Positions 46,844 to 56,119 of a stretch of DNA of 64,000 nucleotides are shown one piece after another. Made by a program: the position numbers and the translations under genes. Each line of letters begins with the position of its first letter. Within the stretch, counting starts at the first letter, position 1. The notes under the pieces were generated by a model that was not told the origin of the DNA, did no database searches, and saw only the letters and a list, made by a program, of their open reading frames with translations. The DNA is from Shewanella aestuarii (lineage in GTDB: Bacteria > Pseudomonadota > Gammaproteobacteria > Enterobacterales > Shewanellaceae). The stretch covers positions 3,344,501 through 3,408,500 of the forward strand of contig NZ_CP050313.1 in assembly GCF_011765625.1 (NCBI RefSeq). Reading direction: 5' to 3'.

Positions 46844-48019
46844 ATGAAGAAATTTAATAACTTGGCCAAGTTCATGTTTATTACTTTATTTATTACCGCC
46901 TGTAGCACCCACCACGAACTTGATTTACGTGTTGATGAAGATAATTACAAAAGTGCTCAAGTCGCCCCCATAACCAATAAAGCAGACGAGCCCTACCGTT
47001 TTTGGGGAGATGAGCAGCCCGCCTTTTTATTTGATGCGGCCACAAACACAACCCCACTTGTAAGTGCTGGCGAGCGTTTAAATATTCTCGTTTTGTCTGG
47101 TGGTGGTGCCAATGGCGCTTACGGTACAGGGGTAATTAATGCACTTTATGATACAAATCAACTACCTGAATACTCAATTGTCACAGGAATTAGTGCAGGA
47201 TCAATGATTGCACCATTTGCCTTTGTGGGTGGAGAGCACATTCCACGCTTAAAAGAAGCCATGCTGGGTATAAATGACAAGGCCATTTTAGGTAGCAAGA
47301 ATTTTTTAAATACCCTTATTAAAGATGCTTTTACCAACGGTAATAATTTATTCGAATTGGTGGAGCAGCTTTATAATGCAGAGATGATCGAGCAAATTGG
47401 TCAACAGCATAACAATGGCCGGAGATTATTTATTGGTACCACTCAATTTGATTCTGGTGAATTAGTGGTTTGGAATGTGGGCGCTATTGCTGCCAGTGAT
47501 TTACCTAATAAAAACCACTTGATCCACCAAATATTAGCGGCAAGTTCTTCTATACCAGGCGTATTTCCACCACAGTTTATTCAGGTAGAAGTCAATGGTG
47601 AAGTCAAAGAAGAATTACACGTTGATGGTGGGATGAACACGCAAATGTTTGTTGACCCAGGTAATTTTAATTACAGCTTAGTCAATAAAGCCCTTGGTAA
47701 ACAGCAAAAACCAAACATTCATGTTATTCGCAACGGTGTCCTTAAAATCCCTTATGCCCCTTTAAAAGACAAAGGAACTGAATTATTAGGCCGTAGCTTG
47801 AAAACCATGTTGGTGCAACAAACCCGTGGCGATTTATACCGTATGCTTTATTTTAGTGAACTAAATCAATACGACTTATCATTTACGTACATTGATCATG
47901 AATTTGATGCACAAAAGGCGACTAAACAAATGTTTGATCAACAATACATGCAGGCCTTATATCAAAATGGCTATGATAAAGTATTAAGTAAGACACTTTG
48001 GCAAAAGACCATGCCTTAA
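46844..48019 (+). CDS. patatin-like phospholipase lipoprotein
   Basis: This 391-residue protein has a lipoprotein signal (lipobox ITACSTH) and a patatin domain from about residue 75: oxyanion loop SGGGANGAYGTG, nucleophile Ser-117 in GISAGS, and catalytic Asp-261 in VDGGMN. The Ser/Asp dyad is complete, so it should be an acyl hydrolase acting on phospholipids at a membrane or outside it. It is divergent from the catalytically dead carboxylesterase, with the phospholipase D gene behind that, making a small cluster of lipid-related lipoproteins. GGAG precedes the ATG. Confidence 0.9.
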   Translation: MKKFNNLAKFMFITLFITACSTHHELDLRVDEDNYKSAQVAPITNKADEPYRFWGDEQPAFLFDAATNTTPLVSAGERLNILVLSGGGANGAYGTGVINALYDTNQLPEYSIVTGISAGSMIAPFAFVGGEHIPRLKEAMLGINDKAILGSKNFLNTLIKDAFTNGNNLFELVEQLYNAEMIEQIGQQHNNGRRLFIGTTQFDSGELVVWNVGAIAASDLPNKNHLIHQILAASSSIPGVFPPQFIQVEVNGEVKEELHVDGGMNTQMFVDPGNFNYSLVNKALGKQQKPNIHVIRNGVLKIPYAPLKDKGTELLGRSLKTMLVQQTRGDLYRMLYFSELNQYDLSFTYIDHEFDAQKATKQMFDQQYMQALYQNGYDKVLSKTLWQKTMP

Positions 48020-48042
48020 ATAATATCGTTATATTGCATCCG

Positions 48043-48070
48043 ATAAACCCAGAGTCATCTGGGTTTATTT
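48043..48070 (+). terminator. rho-independent terminator after patatin gene
   Basis: An 11-bp stem (48043-48053 with 48058-48068) with a 4-base loop and Ts behind. It lies 24 bases past the stop and 36 bases before the antiporter gene. Confidence 0.75.
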
Positions 48071-48105
48071 GTATATTTACTACCTGACATAAATGGAACA
48101 ATACA

Positions 48106-49296
48106 ATGTATTTTGAGCTAGCAATATTAGCTGTTTTGGCTTTCGGCTATAGTCTAATTGCGGGCAAGGTAGAAAAGTCAATGATCTCCGGGCCCATGAT
48201 ATTTGTAGTATTAGGCTTTATTCTTGGCCCATCAAATATTGGCTGGTTAGGAAATGATATAGGCGTAAATGGCTTACGCATATTTGCTGATTTAACACTG
48301 GCAATTGTGCTGTTTTGCGATGCCTCAAATAGTAATTTAACTGTGTTAAAACGCCATATCAATATACCAACCCGCATGTTGCTTTATGGGCTGCCAGGTG
48401 CCGTCATACTCGGTTTTTTTACAGGTTACTTGTTGTTCCCAAACCTTAGCTTATTTGAAATTGCCGCAATGGCAGCAATGCTAGCAGCAACCGATGCGGC
48501 ATTAGGCAAAGCCGTAGTATCCAGCACCATTGTACCCGCCCGCTTAAGAGAAGGCTTAAACATTGAAAGTGGCTTAAATGATGGGTTATCTGTTCCCATT
48601 TTATTCGTATTTTTAGCCCTTGCTGCAGGAAATGTCGCCGATAGTGACATTCCTAAGCTAGCAATGTCATACCTAGTTGAAGAGTTAGGGATAGGCCTGA
48701 TGGTGGGGTTAAGCATTAGCTTTATGGCCGCCAAACTCCTTAAGTTTAGTCATCGAAAAGGTTGGATAACCGATGCTTGGAGTCAAAATATTGTGCTGTG
48801 TATCGCGTTTGCTTGCTTTGCTATTGCGCAAGAAATGGAAGGCAGTGGCTACATAGCCGCTTTTTCTGGTGGCTTGTTATTTGGACACTTGCTCAAAGAG
48901 CACAAACATAAAATCATTCTACCAACCGAGGGGCTAGGTGAAATCATGGCATTACTCACATGGATGTTATTTGGGGCAATCGTCATTGGTGATGCTTGGC
49001 ACGAATTCACCTGGCAAATGGTAATTTATGCCCTATTAAGTTTAACCATCGTTAGAATGCTGCCCATTTTATTATGTTTGGAGCGTACCGGAGAGGCTTT
49101 GCCAGCTAAGTTGTTTTTAGGTTGGTTTGGTCCTAGAGGCTTAGCCTCTATCGTGTTTGTTGTCATTATGCTTGATCACAACTTACCTCACGGAAACTTC
49201 ATTGCCATGACCGTTTTCTGTACGGTATTTTTAAGCTTAATTGCCCATGGTTTAACGGCTAAACCTATGTCGAGCTGGATAAGCAAAAAAGCCTAA
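48106..49296 (+). CDS. CPA1-type Na+/H+ antiporter
   Basis: This 396-residue membrane protein has about eleven to twelve helices and the cation:proton antiporter fold. Marks include FVVLGFILGPSNIG in helix 2, AAMLAATDAALGKAVV with the exchanger Asp (TDAALG), LNIESGLNDGLSVPILF with the ESGLNDG motif, and GWFGPRGLASIVF near the end. It exchanges Na+ or K+ for H+ across the inner membrane, in line with a sodium-cycling cell that also has Nqr. It sits 86 bases after the patatin gene with a terminator between. Confidence 0.9.
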   Translation: MYFELAILAVLAFGYSLIAGKVEKSMISGPMIFVVLGFILGPSNIGWLGNDIGVNGLRIFADLTLAIVLFCDASNSNLTVLKRHINIPTRMLLYGLPGAVILGFFTGYLLFPNLSLFEIAAMAAMLAATDAALGKAVVSSTIVPARLREGLNIESGLNDGLSVPILFVFLALAAGNVADSDIPKLAMSYLVEELGIGLMVGLSISFMAAKLLKFSHRKGWITDAWSQNIVLCIAFACFAIAQEMEGSGYIAAFSGGLLFGHLLKEHKHKIILPTEGLGEIMALLTWMLFGAIVIGDAWHEFTWQMVIYALLSLTIVRMLPILLCLERTGEALPAKLFLGWFGPRGLASIVFVVIMLDHNLPHGNFIAMTVFCTVFLSLIAHGLTAKPMSSWISKKA

Positions 49297-49315
49297 AACG
49301 AGTCTTAGGCTTTTT
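49286..49315. terminator. rho-independent terminator overlapping the antiporter stop
   Basis: An 11-bp stem (49286-49296 with 49305-49315) with A-run before and T-run after. The left arm contains the last codons and stop of the antiporter gene. Confidence 0.85.
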
Positions 49316-49322
49316 AATATTT

Positions 49323-49350
49323 CCCCTGCTAATCCGTTAATTAGCAGGGG
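49323..49350 (-). terminator. hairpin after DUF4382 gene
   Basis: An 11-bp perfect GC-containing stem (49323-49333 with 49340-49350), 22 bases beyond the stop of the minus-strand DUF4382 gene; modest T content follows. Confidence 0.6.
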
Positions 49351-49372
49351 TATTTCATCAACATCTCAAACG

Positions 49373-50407
49373 TTAACTCGCTGGTGCAAAATCTAACGGA
49401 AAGTGACGCTCAGTCGTATTCCCCTCTGTGACCTCAACCGCTTGCTCATCAACATGAATAAAAAACGGTTCAAGTTCATCATCGGGTGTATTAACCAAAT
49501 CAGGATCATCCCTATTAGCTACACAGGTATAACCTAAACTGTAACTGGCGGCACTAACAAAACCAAACTCATACTCATAGCCTGTAACTGTCTCACTCTC
49601 ATCAACAATTGGATTAACCCGAGCAGAAGCAATAGGCGCAACTAGTGGCTCAACCAAATCGGTTTCCCGAAAATCAGCCATATTGGCCAATATGGTATCG
49701 CTTGGGTACAGATATACAGCAGGACTAAATTCTGAGCCACCCGCTGCGACTTCACATGCTGACATCACGCTATCACTAATTTGGCCACTAATCGCTCCCA
49801 CTTCAGCTTCATTAACCAATTGCACTGAGGTCGGCTTTAAGGTCCAATAACTTTTACCACCTTTAGGTGCTTGTAAGCCTTTGGCAAGATTAAATTCTGC
49901 AACAAAACTATTCGTACCGGCAGCTATGGTAAAGGCCTTATTAAAGAATAATCGCCCAGTACCGTCCTCTTCTGCACCTTCCCCACCACAACTGCCGTTG
50001 CTATTGGTGACTAGGCCTGCATCAACCCCATCAAGGGTTTGAACATATGAGCTATTGGTATCTGCCACTAAACTGTTTTGCATATAAATACACATCTGGT
50101 ATTCACCTACAAGAACAGATTCGCTAGGAACTAAGGTTTCGGTATCTTGGCCTTGTACTGTCAATAGATCTACATGCTTGAGTTCACCATTTTCAGACAC
50201 ATCAAAAGACAGTGAAGGAGAGCCATTAGTGGGTTTTAATACGACTTGCTTAAAAGCAATGTTGACAATTTGGGCGTCGGCTGGGTTATCTGACACCCCT
50301 AAACTAAAAACGCCCATTTCAGGTGCAGGCTTTGAATCATCACTGCCACCACAAGCTGTTAAGGTGCTTAGTAATGCTAAGCAGATTACTGATTTTGAAA
50401 ATTTCAT
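49373..50407 (-). CDS. DUF4382 domain lipoprotein
   Basis: This 344-residue protein has a lipoprotein signal (lipobox LTACGGS). The mature N-terminus GVFSLGVSDNPADAQIVNIA then FKQVVLKP matches the DUF4382 opening by eye. The rest is beta-rich, with a C-terminal part from about residue 200 resembling a second sandwich. Function is unknown; the family is found in surface or periplasmic lipoproteins of marine bacteria. AAGGT precedes the ATG. It is monocistronic. Confidence 0.8.
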   Translation of the reverse strand: MKFSKSVICLALLSTLTACGGSDDSKPAPEMGVFSLGVSDNPADAQIVNIAFKQVVLKPTNGSPSLSFDVSENGELKHVDLLTVQGQDTETLVPSESVLVGEYQMCIYMQNSLVADTNSSYVQTLDGVDAGLVTNSNGSCGGEGAEEDGTGRLFFNKAFTIAAGTNSFVAEFNLAKGLQAPKGGKSYWTLKPTSVQLVNEAEVGAISGQISDSVMSACEVAAGGSEFSPAVYLYPSDTILANMADFRETDLVEPLVAPIASARVNPIVDESETVTGYEYEFGFVSAASYSLGYTCVANRDDPDLVNTPDDELEPFFIHVDEQAVEVTEGNTTERHFPLDFAPAS

Positions 50408-50509
50408 ATACTACCTTTTTATTATTTTCAGCTAAGACTTTATTAGTATAGCTAGCAATAAGAATTAATGTCATATAAACGATGGTCACACGCGGATAAA
50501 TGACAATAA

Positions 50510-50531
50510 AAAAGCCAGTTTCCTGGCTTTT
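50510..50531 (-). terminator. rho-independent terminator after third subtilase gene
   Basis: A 9-bp stem (50510-50518 with 50523-50531) and a 4-base loop, with A/T runs on both sides. It lies 44 bases past the stop. Confidence 0.85.
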
Positions 50532-50574
50532 AGTTAACTCAGCATAATACGCTTAAACGAAATAAATTATGGTT

Positions 50575-52398
50575 TTAAAAAGTAATCGACTGCTCAGCAC
50601 TGCACGTCGACGTGCCGGCCTCACACACTTTATAAGTATAAGTTAACGCAGATTTAGCACTCAACGCATCAAGATAAACTCCATCATTTTCCGTGGTGAC
50701 TAAAAAATTATTGTCGCGATACACATCCACGTTAGTACTCGTTAAACCAGCAAATGATAACTCAACAAATTTATCTCGTTTAACCTTAACACCAGCAAGA
50801 CTAAGGGTAATATCCCCTCCGGAAGGCGGTGGCGTAACACCACCTTCACAACCATTAGCCGTTAAATAAGCATCCGCAGCTTGTGCATCAACAATGCCAT
50901 AACCAAAATAGTCATCTTTACCATTAGGCCCTGTTTTTGCCGTGGCTTTTAACGCATCTCGTATTTCCGTACCTGTGCACTCACTGTGATTTGACCATAC
51001 TAACGCAGCGATTCCAGATACAGCGGGGGTTGCCATTGACGTACCGCTCATAAAGCCATAGTCAGATGTGCCAATATTAATACTTATATTCGCTGCTGAA
51101 CGTAAAACACTACCATCTTCAAACGCAGCCCCTACAGCAGGAATGGTTGTGGAATTGGGTTCACCTAACGTGCCATAAAGCATGCCAGCAACATTATTAA
51201 TAATGACAGCACCTATGCCTCCGGACGCTTCACAATTAGCCACTTTGTCATGGAAAGAAATTACCCCACGGTCAATAACACACACATTACCATTGGCACC
51301 ACCATCAAGCGTTTCAGCCGTCCCCATATAATAAGCTGTGCCTGACACACTGCCAGAATTCTCCATCGAAGATGAGCTAATAAAGCCACCATCTGCAGTT
51401 AAAGTTGCGGCAGTAGCCATTCCAGCAGGATAAGTCGATAAAGTATCAACCCCTCCCGCTGTCACTTCAACACAAATGGTTTCATCTGTGGTCGCTCGTG
51501 GTCCTTTTCCTGTGGTACAACTTGGGAACTGAGAAAAATCAGCAATATTATTGTCAGCGTCATTAGCACCAACCATCATTACCGATGGATAACCTGCCGG
51601 ATAGGAACGCACACTGTTACCATCATTACCCGCTGCAGCAACCACTAAACCTCCCGCATCGGTAAAGGCTTTAAATGCATTAGATTCTGTGGAGTTACTG
51701 CCACCACCACCTAAGCTCATACTGATAATATTTGCCCCAGCGGCGCTACACAAATTAGCAGCATGCGCTAAGTCAGAAGAATAACCCCAGCCCTCGGCAT
51801 TAAACACTTTGATAATATGTAAATCGACACCCGGCGCCATGCCGATAACGCCCATATTGTTATCTGCTGCAGCAATGGTGCCAGCAACATGAGTGCCATG
51901 AGGACCACCATTTACATCCCAACGGCCAGTACCAGAATCGTCATCTCCGTCAATACGATTCCAATCAAAATCAGCATTACTGCGATCTAATCCGGAATCG
52001 ATAATACACACCTTGATACCAGCATTTGGATTAAACGTCACTTTATCGGCATTAGATTGAACCACAGCATAAGGCGTCACCTGCTCAACCATTGGATTAC
52101 CACTGCTATCAGCGAAGGCTGACATTAACTGACGCGGTTGATCAACCTCAACCAACTTAACATGCGGATTATTCAGTAACCCTTTAACTTGCTGTAAGTC
52201 TTTTCCTAAAAATGTAGCCGCAATAAATCCTTCACCATCAACATGGACTTGCCCACCCAGCTGCTTCGCTAGCGCTTTAACTACACCTTGATGTTGATGA
52301 TCGACTTGAATAACAAAGCGTTCTGCTGTTGCATGTGATGAAATACCGGCTGAAAGAGAAATTGCCAGCATTGCATTTGTAAGGGTTGATAATTTCAT
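50575..52398 (-). CDS. secreted S8 (subtilisin-like) serine peptidase
   Basis: This 607-residue exported protease has a signal peptide (ending SSHATA), an I9-like propeptide (residues about 28-95, FVIQVDHQHQGVVKALAKQL) and a catalytic domain with Asp-134 (IIDSGLD), His-167 (HGTHVAGT), the oxyanion Asn in AAAGNDG and Ser-454 (SGTSMATP). A PA-like insert lies between about 300 and 420. The C-terminal 90 residues form a small Fn3-like domain with two Cys pairs (CEAGTSTC). Unlike the two large subtilase-fold proteins at 12-20 kb it has no GlyGly-CTERM-like tail, so it should be released. AAGAGAA precedes the ATG. It is monocistronic. Confidence 0.93.
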   Translation of the reverse strand: MKLSTLTNAMLAISLSAGISSHATAERFVIQVDHQHQGVVKALAKQLGGQVHVDGEGFIAATFLGKDLQQVKGLLNNPHVKLVEVDQPRQLMSAFADSSGNPMVEQVTPYAVVQSNADKVTFNPNAGIKVCIIDSGLDRSNADFDWNRIDGDDDSGTGRWDVNGGPHGTHVAGTIAAADNNMGVIGMAPGVDLHIIKVFNAEGWGYSSDLAHAANLCSAAGANIISMSLGGGGSNSTESNAFKAFTDAGGLVVAAAGNDGNSVRSYPAGYPSVMMVGANDADNNIADFSQFPSCTTGKGPRATTDETICVEVTAGGVDTLSTYPAGMATAATLTADGGFISSSSMENSGSVSGTAYYMGTAETLDGGANGNVCVIDRGVISFHDKVANCEASGGIGAVIINNVAGMLYGTLGEPNSTTIPAVGAAFEDGSVLRSAANISINIGTSDYGFMSGTSMATPAVSGIAALVWSNHSECTGTEIRDALKATAKTGPNGKDDYFGYGIVDAQAADAYLTANGCEGGVTPPPSGGDITLSLAGVKVKRDKFVELSFAGLTSTNVDVYRDNNFLVTTENDGVYLDALSAKSALTYTYKVCEAGTSTCSAEQSITF

Positions 52399-52670
52399 AA
52401 TTGTTCTCTTTTTTGATGGTGGCCTGTCGCTATTAATAAACCCACTTGCTATGGCAAGGTTATTACGCGTAACTCAGTAAAAAGTAGCACAGCGGAACAC
52501 TGTTAACAATTAATTAACAAGATAAATAAGAGAAATAAACCACCCCAGTAAATCTGCGCAGAAGATTCTGCTTTAAAAGCATATCCTTGCTTGTTATGGC
52601 ACTATTTTATTGTTAAACGATGCGATTAGAGGATTCACATAACACGATGAATCAATGTTATCGATTCCAA

Positions 52671-54377
52671 CTAATTCATCGCTTGAATAACAACAATAAT
52701 CAACAAAATAATACTGACCCCCTGCCAAAATTGAACAGGGTTACGTTGCATTAAAGGGGGTTTAGTCTTTTGTATGTAAGCTTGGTTAGGTTTACATAAA
52801 TCGGCAATAAACTCAGATAATGTGGCATAGCGTTTTTGCGGATGAATACTCAAGGCTTTTTTTAAGGTTTCATCAATCCAGGGCGGAACATGTGGCGAGG
52901 ACAATAAAATCGAGTTGTAGACTAAACGGCGTTGTTTAACAGGGGTTGAAGCTTGCGCTATTGCTGCGCTATAGGGAAACTTTGTCGATAACATTTGATA
53001 AGTTATGACGGCCAATGAATATAAGTCCGATTGCACGGTTCCTTGTTGCCCTAAAAAATGTTCAGGAGCAGAATATCGAATAGTCCCCCGGACACTTTCT
53101 TCGTTTTTAATATCAGTAACACCAGCAATAAATACTGAACCAAAATCGATAATTTTCACCGTATTAGTATGATCAATCATAATGTTATTTGGCCGTAAAT
53201 CTTGATGAAGCATGTCTTGACGATGAAAAGCCTGCAAGCCTTTGGCAATTTGCTCAACAATCATTCGCACTTGCTCAAGGTTAGGATTAGGGTTATCGGC
53301 CATCCATTGGTGCAATGACACCCCTTCAATATATTCCACAACTAAATACAAATAACTACGCTTACGAGTTAATGGTATCGCTTTGGCTACATGGGGGTTA
53401 TTCATTCGTTTAGCAATCCATTCTTCCAGCATAAAACGCTCAAGGTATTGTGGATCGCTGCGCATCTCAGTTGAAGGCGTTTTAATCACCACGGTTTTCT
53501 GGGTTTCAAGATCACGGGCAAGATAAACATGGCTGCGGCTACTAATATAGATTTGACGCAATATTTCAAAACCATCTAACTGCATTCTAGGGCCAATATT
53601 GGTTGGCAGGGGTAATTGGGTCAGTTGGTGGATTTCATTTAATTGATAAGAAGGAAGTTGCTCAATACGCGCAAGTTGAACGCTAAGGTTATCATCACTG
53701 CCATTATCAATCGCTTGCTTAATAATACACTTTGCAGCTTGTTCTAAATGCGTAGAGTTTTGTATGGCATTATAAATATCCTTACCACTAACAAACTCAT
53801 GTAAACCATCAGTAGACAACAGAAAAACATCATCTTGCTCAATACCATAACTGTGATAATCAATATCACAAAGTTGGTCAATCCCTAAAGCACGACTTAA
53901 ATAACTTACCTCAGATGACACCACACGGCGATGATCCGTAGTCAATTGCTCTAAGGCATTTCCATGCAATCGATAAACCCGACTATCACCGCAATGAAAA
54001 ATATGCGCCGTGTTTGATTTAAAAACTAACCCACTGAAAGTACATACATAACCTTTGTCTTTGTTAAATCGATAAGGGCTATTACGCGTTTGAGCGCATA
54101 ACCAATAATTTATCGACTTGATCACTGCTCGCCCAGAGCGCTTTACAGACCATGACTCACTTGTGCAGTAATAATCGGCCAAAAAACTCGACACCGCCGC
54201 TTCGCTGGCAATTTGGCTCACCTTACTTGAACTTATACCGTCAGCAATGGCTAAAGCCACCCCTTTAGTACTTAGCTGCGGCTCTTCAGGATGCAACCAG
54301 CCAATCGCATCTTGATTAACTGTTTTTACCCCTTTATCAGTTGCGCCACCGATACTCACAACCAATGCTTGGCTCAT
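52671..54377 (-). CDS. PP2C phosphatase-Ser/Thr kinase fusion, membrane anchored
   Basis: This 568-residue two-domain signalling protein has a PP2C-type phosphatase in residues 1-235 (metal-binding ALAIADGISSS, FHCGDSRVYR, LLSTDGLHEF, GSDDNLSVQL). A Hanks-type kinase follows in residues 265-530: VVIKTP Lys, catalytic loop HQDLRPNN, IDFGSV, GTIRYSAPE. A C-terminal membrane helix (VSIILLIIVVIQAM) anchors it. Fusions of this kind are found near nitrite/nitrate transport genes in other proteobacteria, and here the neighbour upstream is an FNT channel. A terminator in the 76-base gap suggests its own or read-through expression. The catalytic loop has Arg where most kinases have Lys (HRDLKPxN). Confidence 0.88.
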   Translation of the reverse strand: MSQALVVSIGGATDKGVKTVNQDAIGWLHPEEPQLSTKGVALAIADGISSSKVSQIASEAAVSSFLADYYCTSESWSVKRSGRAVIKSINYWLCAQTRNSPYRFNKDKGYVCTFSGLVFKSNTAHIFHCGDSRVYRLHGNALEQLTTDHRRVVSSEVSYLSRALGIDQLCDIDYHSYGIEQDDVFLLSTDGLHEFVSGKDIYNAIQNSTHLEQAAKCIIKQAIDNGSDDNLSVQLARIEQLPSYQLNEIHQLTQLPLPTNIGPRMQLDGFEILRQIYISSRSHVYLARDLETQKTVVIKTPSTEMRSDPQYLERFMLEEWIAKRMNNPHVAKAIPLTRKRSYLYLVVEYIEGVSLHQWMADNPNPNLEQVRMIVEQIAKGLQAFHRQDMLHQDLRPNNIMIDHTNTVKIIDFGSVFIAGVTDIKNEESVRGTIRYSAPEHFLGQQGTVQSDLYSLAVITYQMLSTKFPYSAAIAQASTPVKQRRLVYNSILLSSPHVPPWIDETLKKALSIHPQKRYATLSEFIADLCKPNQAYIQKTKPPLMQRNPVQFWQGVSIILLIIVVIQAMN

Positions 54378-54399
54378 GCTGTTTCCCTTTCAATAAAAC

Positions 54400-54433
54400 C
54401 TAAAAGCGTTGCACACATAGGCAACGCTTTTAG
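54400..54433 (-). terminator. rho-independent terminator after the FNT gene
   Basis: A 13-bp perfect stem (54400-54412 with 54421-54433) with an 8-base loop; minus-strand Ts follow. It ends the cynS-FNT transcript. Confidence 0.85.
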
Positions 54434-54453
54434 ATTTGTTTACCAACTAATAC

Positions 54454-55266
54454 TTAAGATAATTGACGTTCAGGCGAAGTCCGAACATGAGTTAAATATA
54501 AAGGTAGGCCGACTAGCATAAAGCCGCCGACAAGATTACCCAGTGCGGTAGGAATTTCATTCCAAATAAGGTAATCCATCACGGTAAAGTCCCCACCCAT
54601 GATCATCGAAAATGGAAACAAGAACATATTCACAATCGAATGTTCAAAACCCATAAAAAAGAACAACATAACCGGCATCCACATTGCCGCCATTTTAGCA
54701 CCAGCAGAGGTTGAAATCATGGCTCCGACAACGCCCATAGACACCATCCAGTTACATAACATGCCACGAATAAAAATCGTCATCCAACCAGCGGCGCCGT
54801 GTTCCTGGTAACCAACAGTTCTCGATTCACCAATGGCGCTCACTTTGGCGGCTATCGCACCACCATCAACAGAGTAGCCATAGGTTAAAATAAAGGACAT
54901 AAAGAAAGCAGTAGTTAAGGCACCGGCAAAGTTGCCGACAAACACGAGCCCCCAATTTCGCATTACCCCACTAAAAGTCACCCCTGGTCGCTTATCGATT
55001 AACGCCAAAGGCACTAAGGTAAATACTCCGGTAAGTAAATCAAACTTCATTAAATACAGCATAATAAAGCCGACCGGAAACAATACAGCTCCAACTAAAG
55101 GGCTACCAGTTTTTATTGTCACAGTAATGGCAAAAATAGCCGCTAGCCCTAAAATTGCACCAGCCATAAATGCTCTGATAATCGTGTCCTTGGTGGACAT
55201 ATATACTTTTTGTTCACCGGAATCGACCATCTTAGTGACAAATTCACTCGGTTCAATATAAGCCAT
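54454..55266 (-). CDS. formate/nitrite transporter (FNT) family channel
   Basis: This 270-residue protein has six helices and the FNT channel fold. The two pore motifs are visible: FDLLTGVFTLVPLA (constriction loop with Thr) and FMGFEHSIVNMF, containing the central His that protonates the anion in FocA/NirC. It passes small monovalent anions through the inner membrane. It is 59 bases after cynS and shares its promoter and terminator, so cyanate, or nitrite/bicarbonate linked to cyanate use, is a plausible substrate. The length is normal and GAGAGGT precedes the ATG. Confidence 0.9.
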   Translation of the reverse strand: MAYIEPSEFVTKMVDSGEQKVYMSTKDTIIRAFMAGAILGLAAIFAITVTIKTGSPLVGAVLFPVGFIMLYLMKFDLLTGVFTLVPLALIDKRPGVTFSGVMRNWGLVFVGNFAGALTTAFFMSFILTYGYSVDGGAIAAKVSAIGESRTVGYQEHGAAGWMTIFIRGMLCNWMVSMGVVGAMISTSAGAKMAAMWMPVMLFFFMGFEHSIVNMFLFPFSMIMGGDFTVMDYLIWNEIPTALGNLVGGFMLVGLPLYLTHVRTSPERQLS

Positions 55267-55325
55267 GTTCTACCTCTCTTTATCATTTAAAACTGTTATT
55301 GTTGAATATGTAAAATGTGAATCTA

Positions 55326-55766
55326 TTACCAAGACTTATATGGTAAAAACTTACCATTTAACGTAAGAACAACCCGATCGCCCTTAGGGTCGGCTTGCTT
55401 TTCCACATCCATTGAAAAATCAATAGCACTCATAATCCCGTCGCCAAATTTTTCTTGAATGACTTCCTTTAACGTGTCGCCATACACGCCAACGACCTCA
55501 TATAAACGATAAATTAATGGGTCTTGTGGCAAAGCTTGATCCCACACTTTAGTTGGATACTCTATTAACACTTTGGCCGCTTGGGGAGGTAAGCCTAAAA
55601 AACTCACTAATTTATCTGCAGTTTGTGCCGAACAGCTGTTCATGCCTAAGCATGCTGAAGTCGTCCATACCGTTGACATGCCCACCGCTTCAGCTATTGA
55701 CTCCCAAGTCAACTCGCGCTCTTTTTTGATGGCAAATATGGCTTCTGTCACATCTATTTTTTTCAT
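55326..55766 (-). CDS. cynS: Cyanate hydratase (cyanase)
   Basis: This 146-residue enzyme converts cyanate plus bicarbonate to ammonia and CO2. It has a helical N-terminal domain and the strongly conserved catalytic C-terminal domain: LIYRLYEVVGVYGDTLKEVI with Arg-87 and Glu-90, then EKFGDGIMSAIDFSMDVEK with Ser-113. These match Arg-96, Glu-99 and Ser-122 of the E. coli enzyme, and the decamer-forming region is present. It is the first gene of a two-gene unit with the FNT channel, divergent from a sigma-54 activator, with a -24/-12 promoter upstream. Lengths agree with the family (about 150). Confidence 0.96.
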   Translation of the reverse strand: MKKIDVTEAIFAIKKERELTWESIAEAVGMSTVWTTSACLGMNSCSAQTADKLVSFLGLPPQAAKVLIEYPTKVWDQALPQDPLIYRLYEVVGVYGDTLKEVIQEKFGDGIMSAIDFSMDVEKQADPKGDRVVLTLNGKFLPYKSW

Positions 55767-55900
55767 CTTTTACCCCACAATGTTGATATGCCTCATCAGG
55801 CTGCTACAAACCAAAATGTTCAAAAATAGTGCAAAACTTGTTTAGTCAGACTGCACCACATATGTGCTTTATTGTTGATAACACTTGGTACTTTAGATAT

Positions 55901-55916
55901 TGCGAGAACTGTGCCA
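55901..55916 (-). promoter_or_regulatory. sigma-54 (-24/-12) promoter for cynS
   Basis: On the minus strand the sequence reads TGGCACAGTTCTCGCA. It keeps the invariant GG and GC exactly 10 bases apart and matches TGGCAC-N5-TTGCA at all but one position. It would start a transcript near 55890, about 125 bases before cynS. Confidence 0.8.
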
Positions 55917-55983
55917 AAAAGCAGTTAAAAACATCTTGTTGATAAATAAGGGAAATACATAAGAACTCAGTTGACAACTTGCC

Positions 55984-56034
55984 ACGATATTTCGTTGCCA
56001 ACGAACTTTCGTGCTCATTTGCACGATATTTCGT
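55984..56034. promoter_or_regulatory. three palindromic activator sites (ACGA-N4-TCGT)
   Basis: Three 12-bp palindromes lie at 55984-55995, 56001-56012 and 56023-56034; the outer two are identical (ACGATATTTCGT). They are centred about 73 to 112 bases upstream of the -24 box of the cynS promoter and 90 to 135 bases before the activator start codon. That is the normal place for upstream activating sites of sigma-54 activators. Confidence 0.75.
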
Positions 56035-56119
56035 GGTTGGCGTAATACTTGAATAGCCAGTGATGCTGCACAGCGACGTGAAAACATTTTTAAGGAATCG
56101 TCAGGTAGGGAGAAACAAG

